64,000 bases of DNA from Halobellus ruber (GCF_014212355.1 NZ_JACKXD010000002.1:124001-188000), one strand, 5' to 3'. Positions 7,701 to 16,050 are shown, counted from the stretch's first letter. The notes: generated from the sequence alone by a model not told the origin. Numbers and translations are program-made.

Positions 7701-8178
7701 GATCCCCTCTCGCGGCATCCGAGGTCACGGTCGGGGCGTCCACGGCCCCCGATGCCTGTCGTCGCACCTTCCGCACTTGGGGAAGGCTGTTGAGAGCAGG
7801 CACATTCCAGTCTTGATGCTTCTCGATGCCTTTGACGGCGATGCTGATGCTCGCACCTCGGTCGGCGTGGTCTTGGTGCCCACAGTCTCGACACTTGAAC
7901 CGCTTTTTGTTGCGGTTCGCCCGTTCTGTGTGTCCGCACATCGGACACTGCTGACTCGTGTATTCAGGGTCAATCCACGCCGTTGGCACGCCTTCGAAGG
8001 CGGCTTTGTACGACGTGTAGTATTGGAGCGCACGGAACGGCAGGTGGTGCAAGCGTCGGTTCATCCGCGTACCGTAGTCGATGCTGTCGCGCATCTCTTT
8101 GAGGTCTTCAAAGACGATGCACGGCGTCTCGAACTGTTGACTCCACTCCACGATGTGATGACTCACCTTGTGGAGCAT
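7669..8178 (-). pseudogene. tnpB: C-terminal remnant of TnpB (IS200/IS605-type RNA-guided nuclease)
   Basis: The remnant has 169 residues. TPCIVFEDLKEMRD carries the second RuvC acidic residue, CPMCG and CRDCG form the zinc ribbon, and DHADRGASISIAVKG holds the third RuvC Asp. The N-terminal half, including the DNA-recognition part and the first RuvC motif, is missing because the ISH8-like element begins at 8176. The apparent ATG at 8176-8178 is made from the IS end sequence CAT, so the ORF start is an accident of the junction. No tnpA is seen and the upstream half is not found on the other side of the IS, so DNA was also lost. It is probably inactive. Confidence 0.85.
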
Positions 8179-9578
8179 CCGTCTTTAGTTAGGAGACGAA
8201 CCGCGTGACAGCAGCGGCTTATCGAGGCTTCTTTGCGAGAGGAATGAGAAGGCGGCGTCTGTGCACAACGATACCTCCTCACCTCAGATTATGCGTCGGC
8301 TCACTACACTGTTTCCTTCCGAGTTTCTTGAAGAGCACGCCGAGGAACTCGGCGTGGTCGAACGCAACAGGAAAACGCAGATGCCCGCCCTCGTGTGGTC
8401 GTTCGTGTTCGGCTTCGCCGCAGGCGAGAGCCGAACACTCGCTGGGTTCCGTCGCAACTACAACGCTACTGCCGATGAGACACTCTCACCCGGCGGATTC
8501 CATCAGCGGTTGACGCCGACGTTTGCGGAGTATCTGCGCGACCTCGTCGATGCCGCGCTCGACGAGGTCGCTGTTCCTGACGCTGTGGACGTCGATGTTG
8601 ATCGGTTCCCTGACGTAATGATTGCCGACGGTACGGTGTTGCGGTTACATCGGTTTCTCTCCGAGGAGTTCGAACCACGCCGAGGGGAGCAGGGTGGAGC
8701 GCGGCTCCACCTGCTCCACAACGTCACCGAGCAGACAATTGATCGGTTCAGCGTCACTGACCAAAAAGCACACGACAGCACCGAGTTTTCCACGGGATCG
8801 TGGCTGGAAGACCGGTTGGTACTGTTCGATCAAGCGTACTTCAAGTACCGCCGCTTTGCACTGATTGACGAAAACGACGGCTACTTGGTGAGTCGGCTGA
8901 AAGAGAACGCGAATCCGCTGATAACGGAGGAATTGCAGGAATGGCGCGGTCGCGCCATTCCCTTGGAGGGCAAGCAGATCCACGATGTGGTCGATGATCT
9001 CTCGCGGAAGTACATCGACATAGAGGTCGAAGCGGAGTTCAAGCGGGGCCAGTACGAGGGAACGCGCTCGCTGGATACGAAGCGATTCCGCGTCGTCGGC
9101 ATCCGCGACGAGGACGCCGACGACTACCACCTGTACATCACGAATCTGCCGAGAGAGGAGTTTTTCCCGGCGGATTTAGCAACGTTGTATCGGTGTCGGT
9201 GGGAGGTAGACACGCTGTTTCGTGAACTGAAGACGCAGTACGAGTTGGACGAGTTCAACACAAGCGACCCGGATGTGGTGAAAATTCTGCTGTATGCGGC
9301 GTTGCTGTCACTGCTGGTGAGTCGTGAGCTGTTGGATCTAGTCACCGAGCAGGCCGACGACGAGATCGTGTTTCCGCCGGAACGCTGGGCGGCGACCTTC
9401 CGGTCGCACGCCCAGCTCCTCCTCCACGAACTCGGAGAGTACCTTGGCTACTCGCCACCGCCGTTGCTGGAGCGGCTGATCGAGGATGCTCAGAAGATCC
9501 ACCAACAACGACCGATCTTACAGGAGACACTCGCTACCGCTACACAACCGAGGTGTGAGTCTTAGCTAAAGACGAATG
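8176..9578 (+). mobile_element. ISH8-like insertion sequence (IS4 group), copy 2
   Basis: It runs from CATCCGTCTTTAGTTAG at 8176 to the inverted end CTTAGCTAAAGACGAATG finishing at 9578, 1,403 bp, the same length as copy 1 but in the opposite orientation. Left flank (ending CTTGTGGAG) and right flank (starting GTGTAGATC) show no direct repeat. It interrupts tnpB. Confidence 0.85.
8261..9565 (+). CDS. ISH8-type transposase (IS4 group DDE)
   Basis: An intact transposase of 434 residues, paralogous to the one at 5145. The DDE motifs are seen in VMIADGTVLRLHRF, LVLFDQAYFKYRR and YRCRWEVDTLFRELKTQYEL. The C-terminal 100 residues are almost identical to copy 1, while the N-terminal and central parts differ at many positions. 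That pattern fits either divergence with gene conversion or two arrivals of related elements. Two intact inverted copies about 3 kb apart could invert the segment between them. Confidence 0.9.
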   Translation: MHNDTSSPQIMRRLTTLFPSEFLEEHAEELGVVERNRKTQMPALVWSFVFGFAAGESRTLAGFRRNYNATADETLSPGGFHQRLTPTFAEYLRDLVDAALDEVAVPDAVDVDVDRFPDVMIADGTVLRLHRFLSEEFEPRRGEQGGARLHLLHNVTEQTIDRFSVTDQKAHDSTEFSTGSWLEDRLVLFDQAYFKYRRFALIDENDGYLVSRLKENANPLITEELQEWRGRAIPLEGKQIHDVVDDLSRKYIDIEVEAEFKRGQYEGTRSLDTKRFRVVGIRDEDADDYHLYITNLPREEFFPADLATLYRCRWEVDTLFRELKTQYELDEFNTSDPDVVKILLYAALLSLLVSRELLDLVTEQADDEIVFPPERWAATFRSHAQLLLHELGEYLGYSPPPLLERLIEDAQKIHQQRPILQETLATATQPRCES

Positions 9579-9730
9579 GTGTAGATCTGGTTGGTCGTCG
9601 TACCTGCACACAAATTGAGGACATCCTCTAAACAGAGTGACAATTGAGGTAGAGAAACACGTAGCCGTGATTTAATCCACCCGATATTTCCCCAATGTGG
9701 GTATGGCAGTGTCAGGCTGATGTCTATTCT

Positions 9731-9749
9731 TCCCTCTATGGGTGAGGGA
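9731..9749 (+). promoter_or_regulatory. Stem-loop with TATGGGT loop in the TFB leader
   Basis: TCCCTC (9731-9736) pairs with GAGGGA (9744-9749) around TATGGGT. A pyrimidine-rich stretch precedes it. It is 40 bases before the ATG at 9790 and belongs to the same family as the stem-loops at 1303 and 2551. Confidence 0.45.
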
Positions 9750-9789
9750 CTTGGCATAACGGCGAGTTCCGAGTCACTCGGTGAAAACG

Positions 9790-10710
9790 ATGGCAACGAG
9801 AGACATCTACGAAACTGGATTCGATGAGGACGTCCAAACGGAGTCGAGCGGGAACCAGTGTCCCGAGTGCGACGGACACGTCACTACGAAAGTCAAAGAA
9901 ACCGTCTGCGAGGACTGTGGCCTCGTCATCGAAGAGCAACGCCTCGATCACGGACCGGAGTGGCGAGCGCACGATGCAGACGAGCGGGAGCGGACCGGTG
10001 CCCCGCTGACGGCAGCCCGTCACGACCGAGGCCTCTCGACCGAGATCGGGCGGGGGACAGATGCGCACGGGAACGAACTCTCAGGCCAGAAACGCCGGCG
10101 ACTGGCCCGGATGCGACGTGAGCAGACCCGTGGTCGCTGGCGGTCGAAAGCGGAACGGAATCTCGCACACGGGTTGGGCGAAGTGCGACGTCTCACGAGC
10201 GCACTCGAGCTCTCCGACACGCTTCGTGACCAGGCCTGCCAGCTCTTCCGGAGCGCGCAGAACGAGGATCTGCTTCGTGGCAGATCCATCGAAGCCATGG
10301 GTGCAGCGAGCATCTACGGTACCGGCCGATGTAACCAACACCCGCTTCTCCTCGAGGATGTCGTCGACGCCGCCCGAGTCGAGTCCACTCGTGTGACCAA
10401 CGCCTACCGAACACTGAATCGCGAATTAGAGCTCCCGGCACCACCAATGCGCCCGACGTCGTTCGTTCCGCGGCTGATCTCGGAGTTGGGGTTAGACCAC
10501 GACATTCGCCGCCGCGCGAACGAACTCGCAGAACACGCCGAAGGGACAGCCCTCACGAACGGCTGTCAGCCATCGGGCGTCGCGGCCGCCTGCGTCTATC
10601 TGGCCGCCCAAGAGCAGGGCGCGTTGATTACCCAATCCACCGTCGCGTCGGCAGCAGAGGTGTCAGTCGTGACGCTCCGAAGCCGGCGGGACGAACTCCA
10701 AGCGATCTGA
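9790..10710 (+). CDS. Transcription initiation factor IIB (TFB), island copy
   Basis: TFB recruits RNA polymerase to TBP-bound promoters. From the ATG at 9790 the product has 306 residues (a GTG at 9781 is also in frame). The N-terminal zinc ribbon is CPECDGHVTTKVKETVCEDC, followed by the B-finger-like EWRAHDADERERTGAPLT and two cyclin repeats (about residues 110-200 and 205-300). Haloarchaea carry several TFBs that pair with different TBPs and direct different gene sets. This one lies among IS elements in a low-GC island behind an island-type stem-loop, so it is probably an acquired or element-specific factor. That role is inference. Confidence 0.9.
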   Translation: MATRDIYETGFDEDVQTESSGNQCPECDGHVTTKVKETVCEDCGLVIEEQRLDHGPEWRAHDADERERTGAPLTAARHDRGLSTEIGRGTDAHGNELSGQKRRRLARMRREQTRGRWRSKAERNLAHGLGEVRRLTSALELSDTLRDQACQLFRSAQNEDLLRGRSIEAMGAASIYGTGRCNQHPLLLEDVVDAARVESTRVTNAYRTLNRELELPAPPMRPTSFVPRLISELGLDHDIRRRANELAEHAEGTALTNGCQPSGVAAACVYLAAQEQGALITQSTVASAAEVSVVTLRSRRDELQAI

Positions 10711-10763
10711 GACGCCTCCAGTAGAGGAGCACCTACATACAGGAAGAGAGTCTACCAAGGAGT

Positions 10764-10868
10764 ATGGATCTGGAAGAGACTGTCGAGTATCTGTCGACAG
10801 AGCTCGATATCGAGCGGAGTGAGCACGTTCGCGAGGTTGGTCGAGCGGTCGCCGAGCTCCGAGACTGA
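10764..10868 (+). CDS. Small ORF of 34 residues after tfb
   Basis: An ATG at 10764 opens MDLEETVEYLSTELDIERSE and the frame ends at 10868 after 34 residues. CAAGGAG is placed six bases before the start and makes a good Shine-Dalgarno sequence. The peptide is acidic and helical, with no membrane segment. No function can be given. It follows the TFB gene by 53 bases and could be co-transcribed with it. Confidence 0.45.
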   Translation: MDLEETVEYLSTELDIERSEHVREVGRAVAELRD

Positions 10869-10930
10869 CTCCGTCTCAGGCGATCAGATTTATTTCGTCG
10901 TCGCCGAATCCGTTCCCGCATTTTCTCGTC

Positions 10931-11612
10931 GTGTTAACTTAAGCATGATTCCACCAGACGGCGTGGGCTTGCAACCACGTTTCTGCGGTCGGTGGATCGA
11001 CGTGACTGAAACAGTTTGAAAATGAAGAAGTTCGTCGTTCTACTTCTCTAAAGACACGTTCGACTGAATTTCTATAGCCATATTGTTCGACGCGGTAGCT
11101 ATAGTTTTCGCGGCGGAGACCACCGATCAGATCGTCTGCGTCATCGACGAGAAACAGCGCGTCTTCGACGTCGTGTTTCTCAGCTAATTCAGTAAGAAAT
11201 TCTCGTGCGATCGGAATCGTATACGTCAGAAACAGCCGCGAATGAAGGATTCTGTTCGTTTCAGGATCGACGGCAACGTACAGCCAGTACTGCTCGTCGT
11301 TGATCCGGATCGCCTTCTGATCGACCGCAACGCGATCCGGGCTCTCACCGTCAGCTGGCTGTAGATCGGCTTTCTGCACCCAATTGTGAACAGCAACACG
11401 ACTTCGTTGGACACCCAATTCCTCAAGGAGAATAACTGTATTCAAAAGTGATAATCCAGCGAGATGGTGGCGAATACCCTTTTCAACGATCTCGCGGGGT
11501 GTCCGCTCTCGCTCCACAAAATCCAAGTCGATCCACTCGGTAGACTCGGTGAGGCGGGCGATTTTCGGCATAGGCACTGAATCCTCGTCCCGCCTCGTTC
11601 TTAACTTAACAC
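10931..11612 (-). mobile_element. IS6-family insertion sequence
   Basis: The ends are GTGTTAACTTAAG (10931-10943) and, inverted, GTGTTAAGTTAAG (11600-11612), one mismatch in 13. The length of 682 bp suits haloarchaeal IS6-family elements. Flanks (TTCTCGTC and GGCGTCCC) are not a clean 8-bp duplication. Directly to the right the sequence becomes GC-rich chromosome, so this IS marks the edge of the island. Confidence 0.75.
10939..11577 (-). CDS. IS6-family transposase
   Basis: The product has 212 residues, normal for haloarchaeal IS6-family transposases. The DDE residues are visible in DRVAVDQKAIRIN (first Asp), ALFLVDDADDL (second Asp) and NSVERVFREVERRTSSFSN (Glu). The short N-terminal region (LTESTEWIDLDFVERERTPR) and the segment VAVHNWVQKAD resemble the helix-turn-helix part of the family. 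It is intact and flanked by matching inverted repeats, so it may be active. Movement by this family is replicative through cointegrates, which can join replicons and may explain the island border here. Confidence 0.88.
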   Translation of the reverse strand: MPMPKIARLTESTEWIDLDFVERERTPREIVEKGIRHHLAGLSLLNTVILLEELGVQRSRVAVHNWVQKADLQPADGESPDRVAVDQKAIRINDEQYWLYVAVDPETNRILHSRLFLTYTIPIAREFLTELAEKHDVEDALFLVDDADDLIGGLRRENYSYRVEQYGYRNSVERVFREVERRTSSFSNCFSHVDPPTAETWLQAHAVWWNHA

Positions 11613-11760
11613 GGCGTCCCGGACCCGACGTACCTTTTTATCGGAAGCCGGGGCCAAACGCCCCGTGATCTGACGAGTCGCCACGGCGCGTCCGCGGGTG
11701 TGCGACACGCCGCGCCGTGATCGTCGTTTGCGTGTCGCCCGTCCGCCTGCCGCCGCTCTC

Positions 11761-12639
11761 TCAGGCGTCGTCCGCCGCTCCGTCGCCGGCGTCCGCCCCG
11801 TCGCTGGTGCTCGATCCGTCGCCTCCCGTCTCCGCACCGAAATCCACCCCGACGGCGGCCCCTGCCTCCGTGACTTCGTACAGGACATCCCCGTCGCGGA
11901 GCGCATCGGTCACGCGGCCCACGGCGTCCGCGGTCGCGACGACCACGGCGTCGACGCCCCGGGCCGCCGCCTCGGCCGCCACCTCCCCCGCGGCGAACGT
12001 CGTCTCGGGCTCGATGCCGGCATCGCGGAGCGACAGCACCGCCTCGACGCCGGCCGCAACCACCACTGACGCGTCCGCACAGACGTTCTGGAGCCCCGCG
12101 GCCGGAACGGCCCGACTGCCGCCCGCGCGCGCCGACGGCACCTGCACTACGGTGACCCGCCCGGGGTCGATCTCGATGACGCCCTCGAAGCCGGTCACGC
12201 TCACGTCCTCGCCGGCGTCAGCGCTGGTCGTCGCCACGCCGGTCGCGGGGCCGGTGTCGTCGGGCGTGGCGTGTAACAGGCCGTCGCGGAGCGACAGTGT
12301 CACGGTCTCCCCGGCCTCGATCGCCGCGGTCGCGATCGCAGCGTCCTCCTGGACGCTCTCAAGGACGTCCTCGGTGACGTGTTCGGCGAAGCGCCGGAGC
12401 CCCTTCGCCTCCTGGAACAGCCAGTCGACCCCCTCCTTCGTCACCCGGTACCGCGAGCGGGCCTCCTTGTCGACGTAGCCGTCGGCGACGAGTTCGCGGA
12501 TGTACTCGCTGACCGCCTGGCTGGTCACACCGACGGCGTCGGCGATCTCGCCTTGGCTCACCGCCGGTTGTCGGTCGGCGATCTCGACGAGGATCCGAAA
12601 CCGCGTCGCGGTCCGTTTGTCCTCGAGGGCTCCGGTCAT
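11761..12639 (-). CDS. Winged-helix (MarR/HTH-type) transcriptional regulator
   Basis: The chosen ATG at 12639 gives about 292 residues beginning MTGALEDKRTATRFRILVEI. A winged helix follows: QGEIADAVGVTSQAVSEYIR is the helix-turn-helix and GYVDKEARSRYRVTKEG the wing. The remainder (about residues 80-265) is a haloarchaeal domain of alternating strands and helices (DAVVVATADAVGRVTDAL and similar), followed by a low-complexity acidic tail. The frame is open upstream to 12711, but those codons look non-coding. The target is unknown. Its neighbour at 12720 is divergent, with only 80 bases between, so it may regulate that gene or itself. Confidence 0.7.
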   Translation of the reverse strand: MTGALEDKRTATRFRILVEIADRQPAVSQGEIADAVGVTSQAVSEYIRELVADGYVDKEARSRYRVTKEGVDWLFQEAKGLRRFAEHVTEDVLESVQEDAAIATAAIEAGETVTLSLRDGLLHATPDDTGPATGVATTSADAGEDVSVTGFEGVIEIDPGRVTVVQVPSARAGGSRAVPAAGLQNVCADASVVVAAGVEAVLSLRDAGIEPETTFAAGEVAAEAAARGVDAVVVATADAVGRVTDALRDGDVLYEVTEAGAAVGVDFGAETGGDGSSTSDGADAGDGAADDA

Positions 12640-12719
12640 GTTTCCTGCTGTCGGGAGCGAGAACAAAAACCCCTCCGGCGAGGCGCTACCGTCTTGCCTC
12701 CCCGGCCACAACGCCGGCC

Positions 12720-13415
12720 GTGGACGGGGTCACGTTCCACCGACGCGGCGTGTTTCTCCCCGACGCAGCCACGCTTGTCGTCGCCGACCTCCACGTCGGC
12801 CGCGGCGAGGCGTCGAACGTCACGCTCCCGCTCGGCGAGCGGACCGACCTGGTCGACCGGCTCGGCGAACTCTTAGCGGAGACGGAGCCTGAGACCGTCG
12901 TCTTCGCCGGCGACGTCCTCCACCGGTTCGACGGTGCCACGGAACGAGCGCGGGACACTGTCGACGCACTCGTCGACGCCTGCCGCGGCGCGAACGCCCG
13001 CCCCGAGTTCGTCCGCGGCAACCACGATACGGTGCTCGACGACCTCCGCGGCGACGTGGACTCGACGTACGCGATCGACGGCGGTCCGCGGACCGTCGTC
13101 TGCCACGGGCACGAGCTCCCGGACGTCCGTGCAGACCGGTACGTAATCGGCCACGATCATCCCACAATAACCATCGAGGGACAGCGTCACCCCTGCTTTC
13201 TAGTCGTTCCCGAGACACACCGCGGCGCCGACGTGCTGATGCTCCCGGCGTTCTCCCGGCTCGCGCCCGGCGTAACGGTCAACGACGCCCGTGGCGGCGA
13301 CCTCCAGTCGCCGCTCGTCGACAGCCTGAGCGACGCCCGGCCGATCGTCTACGACGCCGACGCCGGATCGACGCTCCGGTTCCCGTCGCTGTCCGAGTTC
13401 CGGCGGTTGCTCTGA
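12720..13415 (+). CDS. Metallophosphoesterase (archaeal SbcD-like family)
   Basis: A 231-residue calcineurin-like phosphoesterase. All five motifs are present: VVADLHVGRGE, FAGDVLHRFDG, RGNHDTVLDD, VVCHGHELPD and VIGHDHPT. The metal-binding residues are therefore intact. It belongs to the short archaeal phosphoesterases often annotated as SbcD-related, and the substrate is unknown. The start is a GTG at 12720. The stop codon touches the 80-bp palindromic repeat at 13415. It is divergent from the winged-helix regulator. Confidence 0.8.
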   Translation: MDGVTFHRRGVFLPDAATLVVADLHVGRGEASNVTLPLGERTDLVDRLGELLAETEPETVVFAGDVLHRFDGATERARDTVDALVDACRGANARPEFVRGNHDTVLDDLRGDVDSTYAIDGGPRTVVCHGHELPDVRADRYVIGHDHPTITIEGQRHPCFLVVPETHRGADVLMLPAFSRLAPGVTVNDARGGDLQSPLVDSLSDARPIVYDADAGSTLRFPSLSEFRRLL

Positions 13416-13494
13416 TACTGTTGGCTATAACTACGTAAAGATCTTCGACATCCCGTGGTGTCGAAACCCTTCACGGGACTATAGCCGACAGCAC
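13415..13494. repeat. 80-bp MITE-like palindromic repeat, copy 1
   Basis: It begins with ATACTGTTGGCTATAA and ends with the imperfect inverse CTATAGCCGACAGCAC. An inner hairpin TTCGACA / TGTCGAA (13444-13465) lies in the middle. Copy 2 (36198-36277) has the same length and layout. It starts at the last base of the stop codon at 13415 and ends 23 bases before the stop of the convergent oxidoreductase, so it may double as a terminator for both. Confidence 0.7.
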
Positions 13495-13517
13495 GAACGG
13501 GAGCGCCGGACCGGCGG

Positions 13518-14792
13518 TCACAGGTCCCGGAGCACCGCCTCCGCGGCCTCCCGACCGCTCCGCATCGCGCCCTGGATGCCCGACCACGCGGTGTAATCGC
13601 CGGCCAAGTACGTTCGCCCGCCCGCCGCGCGGTGATCCGGCAGGTCGTCGTGGACGCCCGGAGGCTGGTCGAACTGCGCGAACTCGATCCGGTGCGTCCG
13701 CAGGAGTTCCAGCGCCGAGAAGTCACGCTCCGGATACCACGCCTCGAGCGTCAACCGCGTCTCCTCCGCCAGGGCGTCGGCGTCGCGGCCCTGTGCGGCC
13801 GCGCCCAGGAACGTCGCGTTCAGCAGCGCCTCGCCGTCGGGCGCGTACTCCGGGGCGACCTCGGAGATCGGCACCACCGTGTTCGGAGAGGGGTCGCCGG
13901 CGTTGAGCAGGAGCTTCCGGCGCGTCGTCGGGGCCATCTCCGTCGGAAGCCGGTAGTACTGCGTCACGCAGCCGCGGGCGTCGGTCGGGATCGCGTCGAC
14001 TCCGGTGAGCCGCCTCGCCGCCTTCGGGTCGGTCGCGACGACGACCGCGTCGGCGTCGACGCTGCCCGACCCCGCCTCGACTGTGACGCCGTCGCCCCGG
14101 TCCGCGATCGACGCGACGGGCTCACTGCAGTTGATCGACGCGCCGGCTGCCCGCGCCCGATCGGCGAGTTGCTCCGGGATCGCGCCGATCCCCGCCGCCG
14201 GAACCGCGATCCGTCCCTCCGAGAGGGACTTGAACGTGTACTCGAAGACGCGTTTCGAGGTCGACAGCGACCGGTCCAGCGTGATTCCACCGTAGAACGG
14301 CGCCACGAAGTTCTCGATGTACCCCTCCGAGAACCCCCACTCGCGGAGGTACGCCCGGATCGACCGGTCGTGGCTCTCGAAGATCCCCGCCTCGTCCCGA
14401 GTCCCGACGTGCTGCCGCAGCAGTAGCGTCCGGGCCTTGTCGGTGGTCGTCACCTCGTCGTTCCGGATGGACGCGAGGAGGGCGCGGGGATCCCGGAGCG
14501 GGTCCGAAAGCACCGACCGCGACCCCGGCCGGGCGATGACTGCACCCGGGGTGAAATACCGGAGGTCGAGACCGTCGAGGTCCAGTTCCTCCCGGACTGC
14601 CGGGTACGCGGTGAAAAGCACCTGAAAGCCGCGGTCGAGCGTGAACCCCTCGACGGTCTCCGTCCGCACCCGCCCGCCGACACCCGGTCGCTCCTCGTAC
14701 ACCGTCACGTCCGCTCCCGCGTCGGCGAGCCGTCGGGCGGCGACGAGCCCGGCCAACCCCGCGCCGGCGACGACCACGGATCCGTCTGTCAT
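13518..14792 (-). CDS. FAD-dependent amine-oxidase-type oxidoreductase
   Basis: From the ATG at 14792 the protein has 424 residues. The N-terminus is a Rossmann FAD-binding motif (VVVAGAGLAGLVAARRLADA, then VYEERPGVGGR), as in protoporphyrinogen oxidase and phytoene desaturase relatives. The C-terminal TYLAGDYTAWSGIQGAMRSG is the second FAD-contact motif of the family. The substrate cannot be read from sequence; a terpenoid, porphyrin or amine is possible. The frame extends upstream to 14918, but that part overlaps the next gene's promoter and is poor coding sequence. It is convergent with the phosphoesterase. Confidence 0.8.
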   Translation of the reverse strand: MTDGSVVVAGAGLAGLVAARRLADAGADVTVYEERPGVGGRVRTETVEGFTLDRGFQVLFTAYPAVREELDLDGLDLRYFTPGAVIARPGSRSVLSDPLRDPRALLASIRNDEVTTTDKARTLLLRQHVGTRDEAGIFESHDRSIRAYLREWGFSEGYIENFVAPFYGGITLDRSLSTSKRVFEYTFKSLSEGRIAVPAAGIGAIPEQLADRARAAGASINCSEPVASIADRGDGVTVEAGSGSVDADAVVVATDPKAARRLTGVDAIPTDARGCVTQYYRLPTEMAPTTRRKLLLNAGDPSPNTVVPISEVAPEYAPDGEALLNATFLGAAAQGRDADALAEETRLTLEAWYPERDFSALELLRTHRIEFAQFDQPPGVHDDLPDHRAAGGRTYLAGDYTAWSGIQGAMRSGREAAEAVLRDL

Positions 14793-14880
14793 ATCGGCGC
14801 TTCTACGCGTGGGCACAAATGAACTGCGCGTCGTCGCCGCGAGTGAGTAGGGATATGCCTGTCGGGCCGCTACCCCGGGT

Positions 14881-16050
14881 ATGCCAACCACGGAGGCGTT
14901 CCGCGGACTGGGCTGCACCGCGACCGGCGAGCGCTACGACGCGACGGCGACCGGCGACAGCGACGCCGGCGCGCGGCTGGATGCTGACTACGACTACGAC
15001 GCCGTCGACTGGACCGGCGACGACTTCGGGACGGCCCGATCGATGTGGCGCTACGCCGACTTGCTCGCGTTCGAGGACCCGGTCACCGCCGGCGAGGGCG
15101 GCACCCCGCTCGTCGACGCGGCCGCGCTCGCGGCGGAAGCCGAAGTCGGGACGCTCTCGATCAAAGACGAGAGCCGGAACCCGACCGGAACAGTCCTCGA
15201 CCGTGGCCTGTCGACCGCGGTGACCGCCGCCCGCGAGGCCGACGCCGACCTGGTGGCGCTCGCGTCGCCGGGCAACGCCGGCCAGTCGGCCGCGTCGTAC
15301 GCCGGAATGGCGGACATTCGGTCGTACGCGTTCGTTCCGTCCCGCGCGCCCTTCTCGAACAAGGCGATGGTCAACGTCCACGGCGGGGAGATGCGCGTCG
15401 CCGGCGGCCGGTACCCCGACGCGGAGGCGGCGCTCCACGAGGATCTGAAATCGGAGTGGTACACCCTCCAGGAGTTCGCCAATCCCCACCGCCACGACGG
15501 GCTCAAGACCGTCGCCTTCGAGGTCGCCGAGTCGCTCTCGTGGTCCGTCCCCGACGCAGTCGTCGTCCCCGCCGGAACGGGTGAAGTCGCCGCGGGGGTT
15601 GTGAAAGGCTTCCGCGAACTCCGCGAAATCGGCCTCGTCGACGCGATCCCGCCGGTCTACGCCGCGCAGCCGTCGGGATGTGCGCCGCTGGCGACTGCGT
15701 TCGAGCGCGGCGACGACACCCACGACCCCTGGGAGTCGCCCGATACGATCGTTGGCGAGTTGGAGATCCCCGACCCCAACGGCGGGGAAGCGGCGCTCTC
15801 GGCGGTCGCCGAGACCGACGGCGGGTTCGTCGCCGTCGACGACGACGACGCCTTGGAGAGCGCTGTCGTCGCCGCACAGCGGGCGGGACTGGAGGTCGGC
15901 GCGGCGGGCGGGGTCGCCCTCGCGGCGGTCGAGCGCCTCGTCGGCGAGGGGACTTTCGACGCCGACGACCACGTCGTCGCCGTCAACACCGAGTCCGGAA
16001 CCAAAACCGCCGACGTCCTCCGGAGCCACCTGATGGGGAAAGGGATCTGA
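14881..16050 (+). CDS. Threonine synthase-like PLP-fold protein lacking the catalytic lysine
   Basis: The 389-residue protein has a fold-type II PLP-enzyme sequence close to threonine synthase: GEGGTPLVD, SIKDESRNPTGTVLDRG, ASPGNAGQSAASYAG, VVPAGTGEVAAGVVKG. In true threonine synthases the motif is NPTGSFKDRG, where the Lys forms the Schiff base with PLP. Here the triplet is TVL, so the key lysine is absent. It may bind PLP differently, use another lysine, or be non-catalytic. I would not call it thrC without an assay. It is a full-length, well-kept gene divergent from the oxidoreductase at 14792. Confidence 0.75.
   Translation: MPTTEAFRGLGCTATGERYDATATGDSDAGARLDADYDYDAVDWTGDDFGTARSMWRYADLLAFEDPVTAGEGGTPLVDAAALAAEAEVGTLSIKDESRNPTGTVLDRGLSTAVTAAREADADLVALASPGNAGQSAASYAGMADIRSYAFVPSRAPFSNKAMVNVHGGEMRVAGGRYPDAEAALHEDLKSEWYTLQEFANPHRHDGLKTVAFEVAESLSWSVPDAVVVPAGTGEVAAGVVKGFRELREIGLVDAIPPVYAAQPSGCAPLATAFERGDDTHDPWESPDTIVGELEIPDPNGGEAALSAVAETDGGFVAVDDDDALESAVVAAQRAGLEVGAAGGVALAAVERLVGEGTFDADDHVVAVNTESGTKTADVLRSHLMGKGI

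Noticed and set aside
9579-9789. A possible tRNA or attachment site between the IS and tfb
   Set aside because: No cloverleaf or T-loop pattern can be drawn; only the TATGGGT stem-loop is convincing.
14881-16050. Annotation as a functional threonine synthase thrC
   Set aside because: The PLP-binding lysine of the SFKDRG motif is not present.
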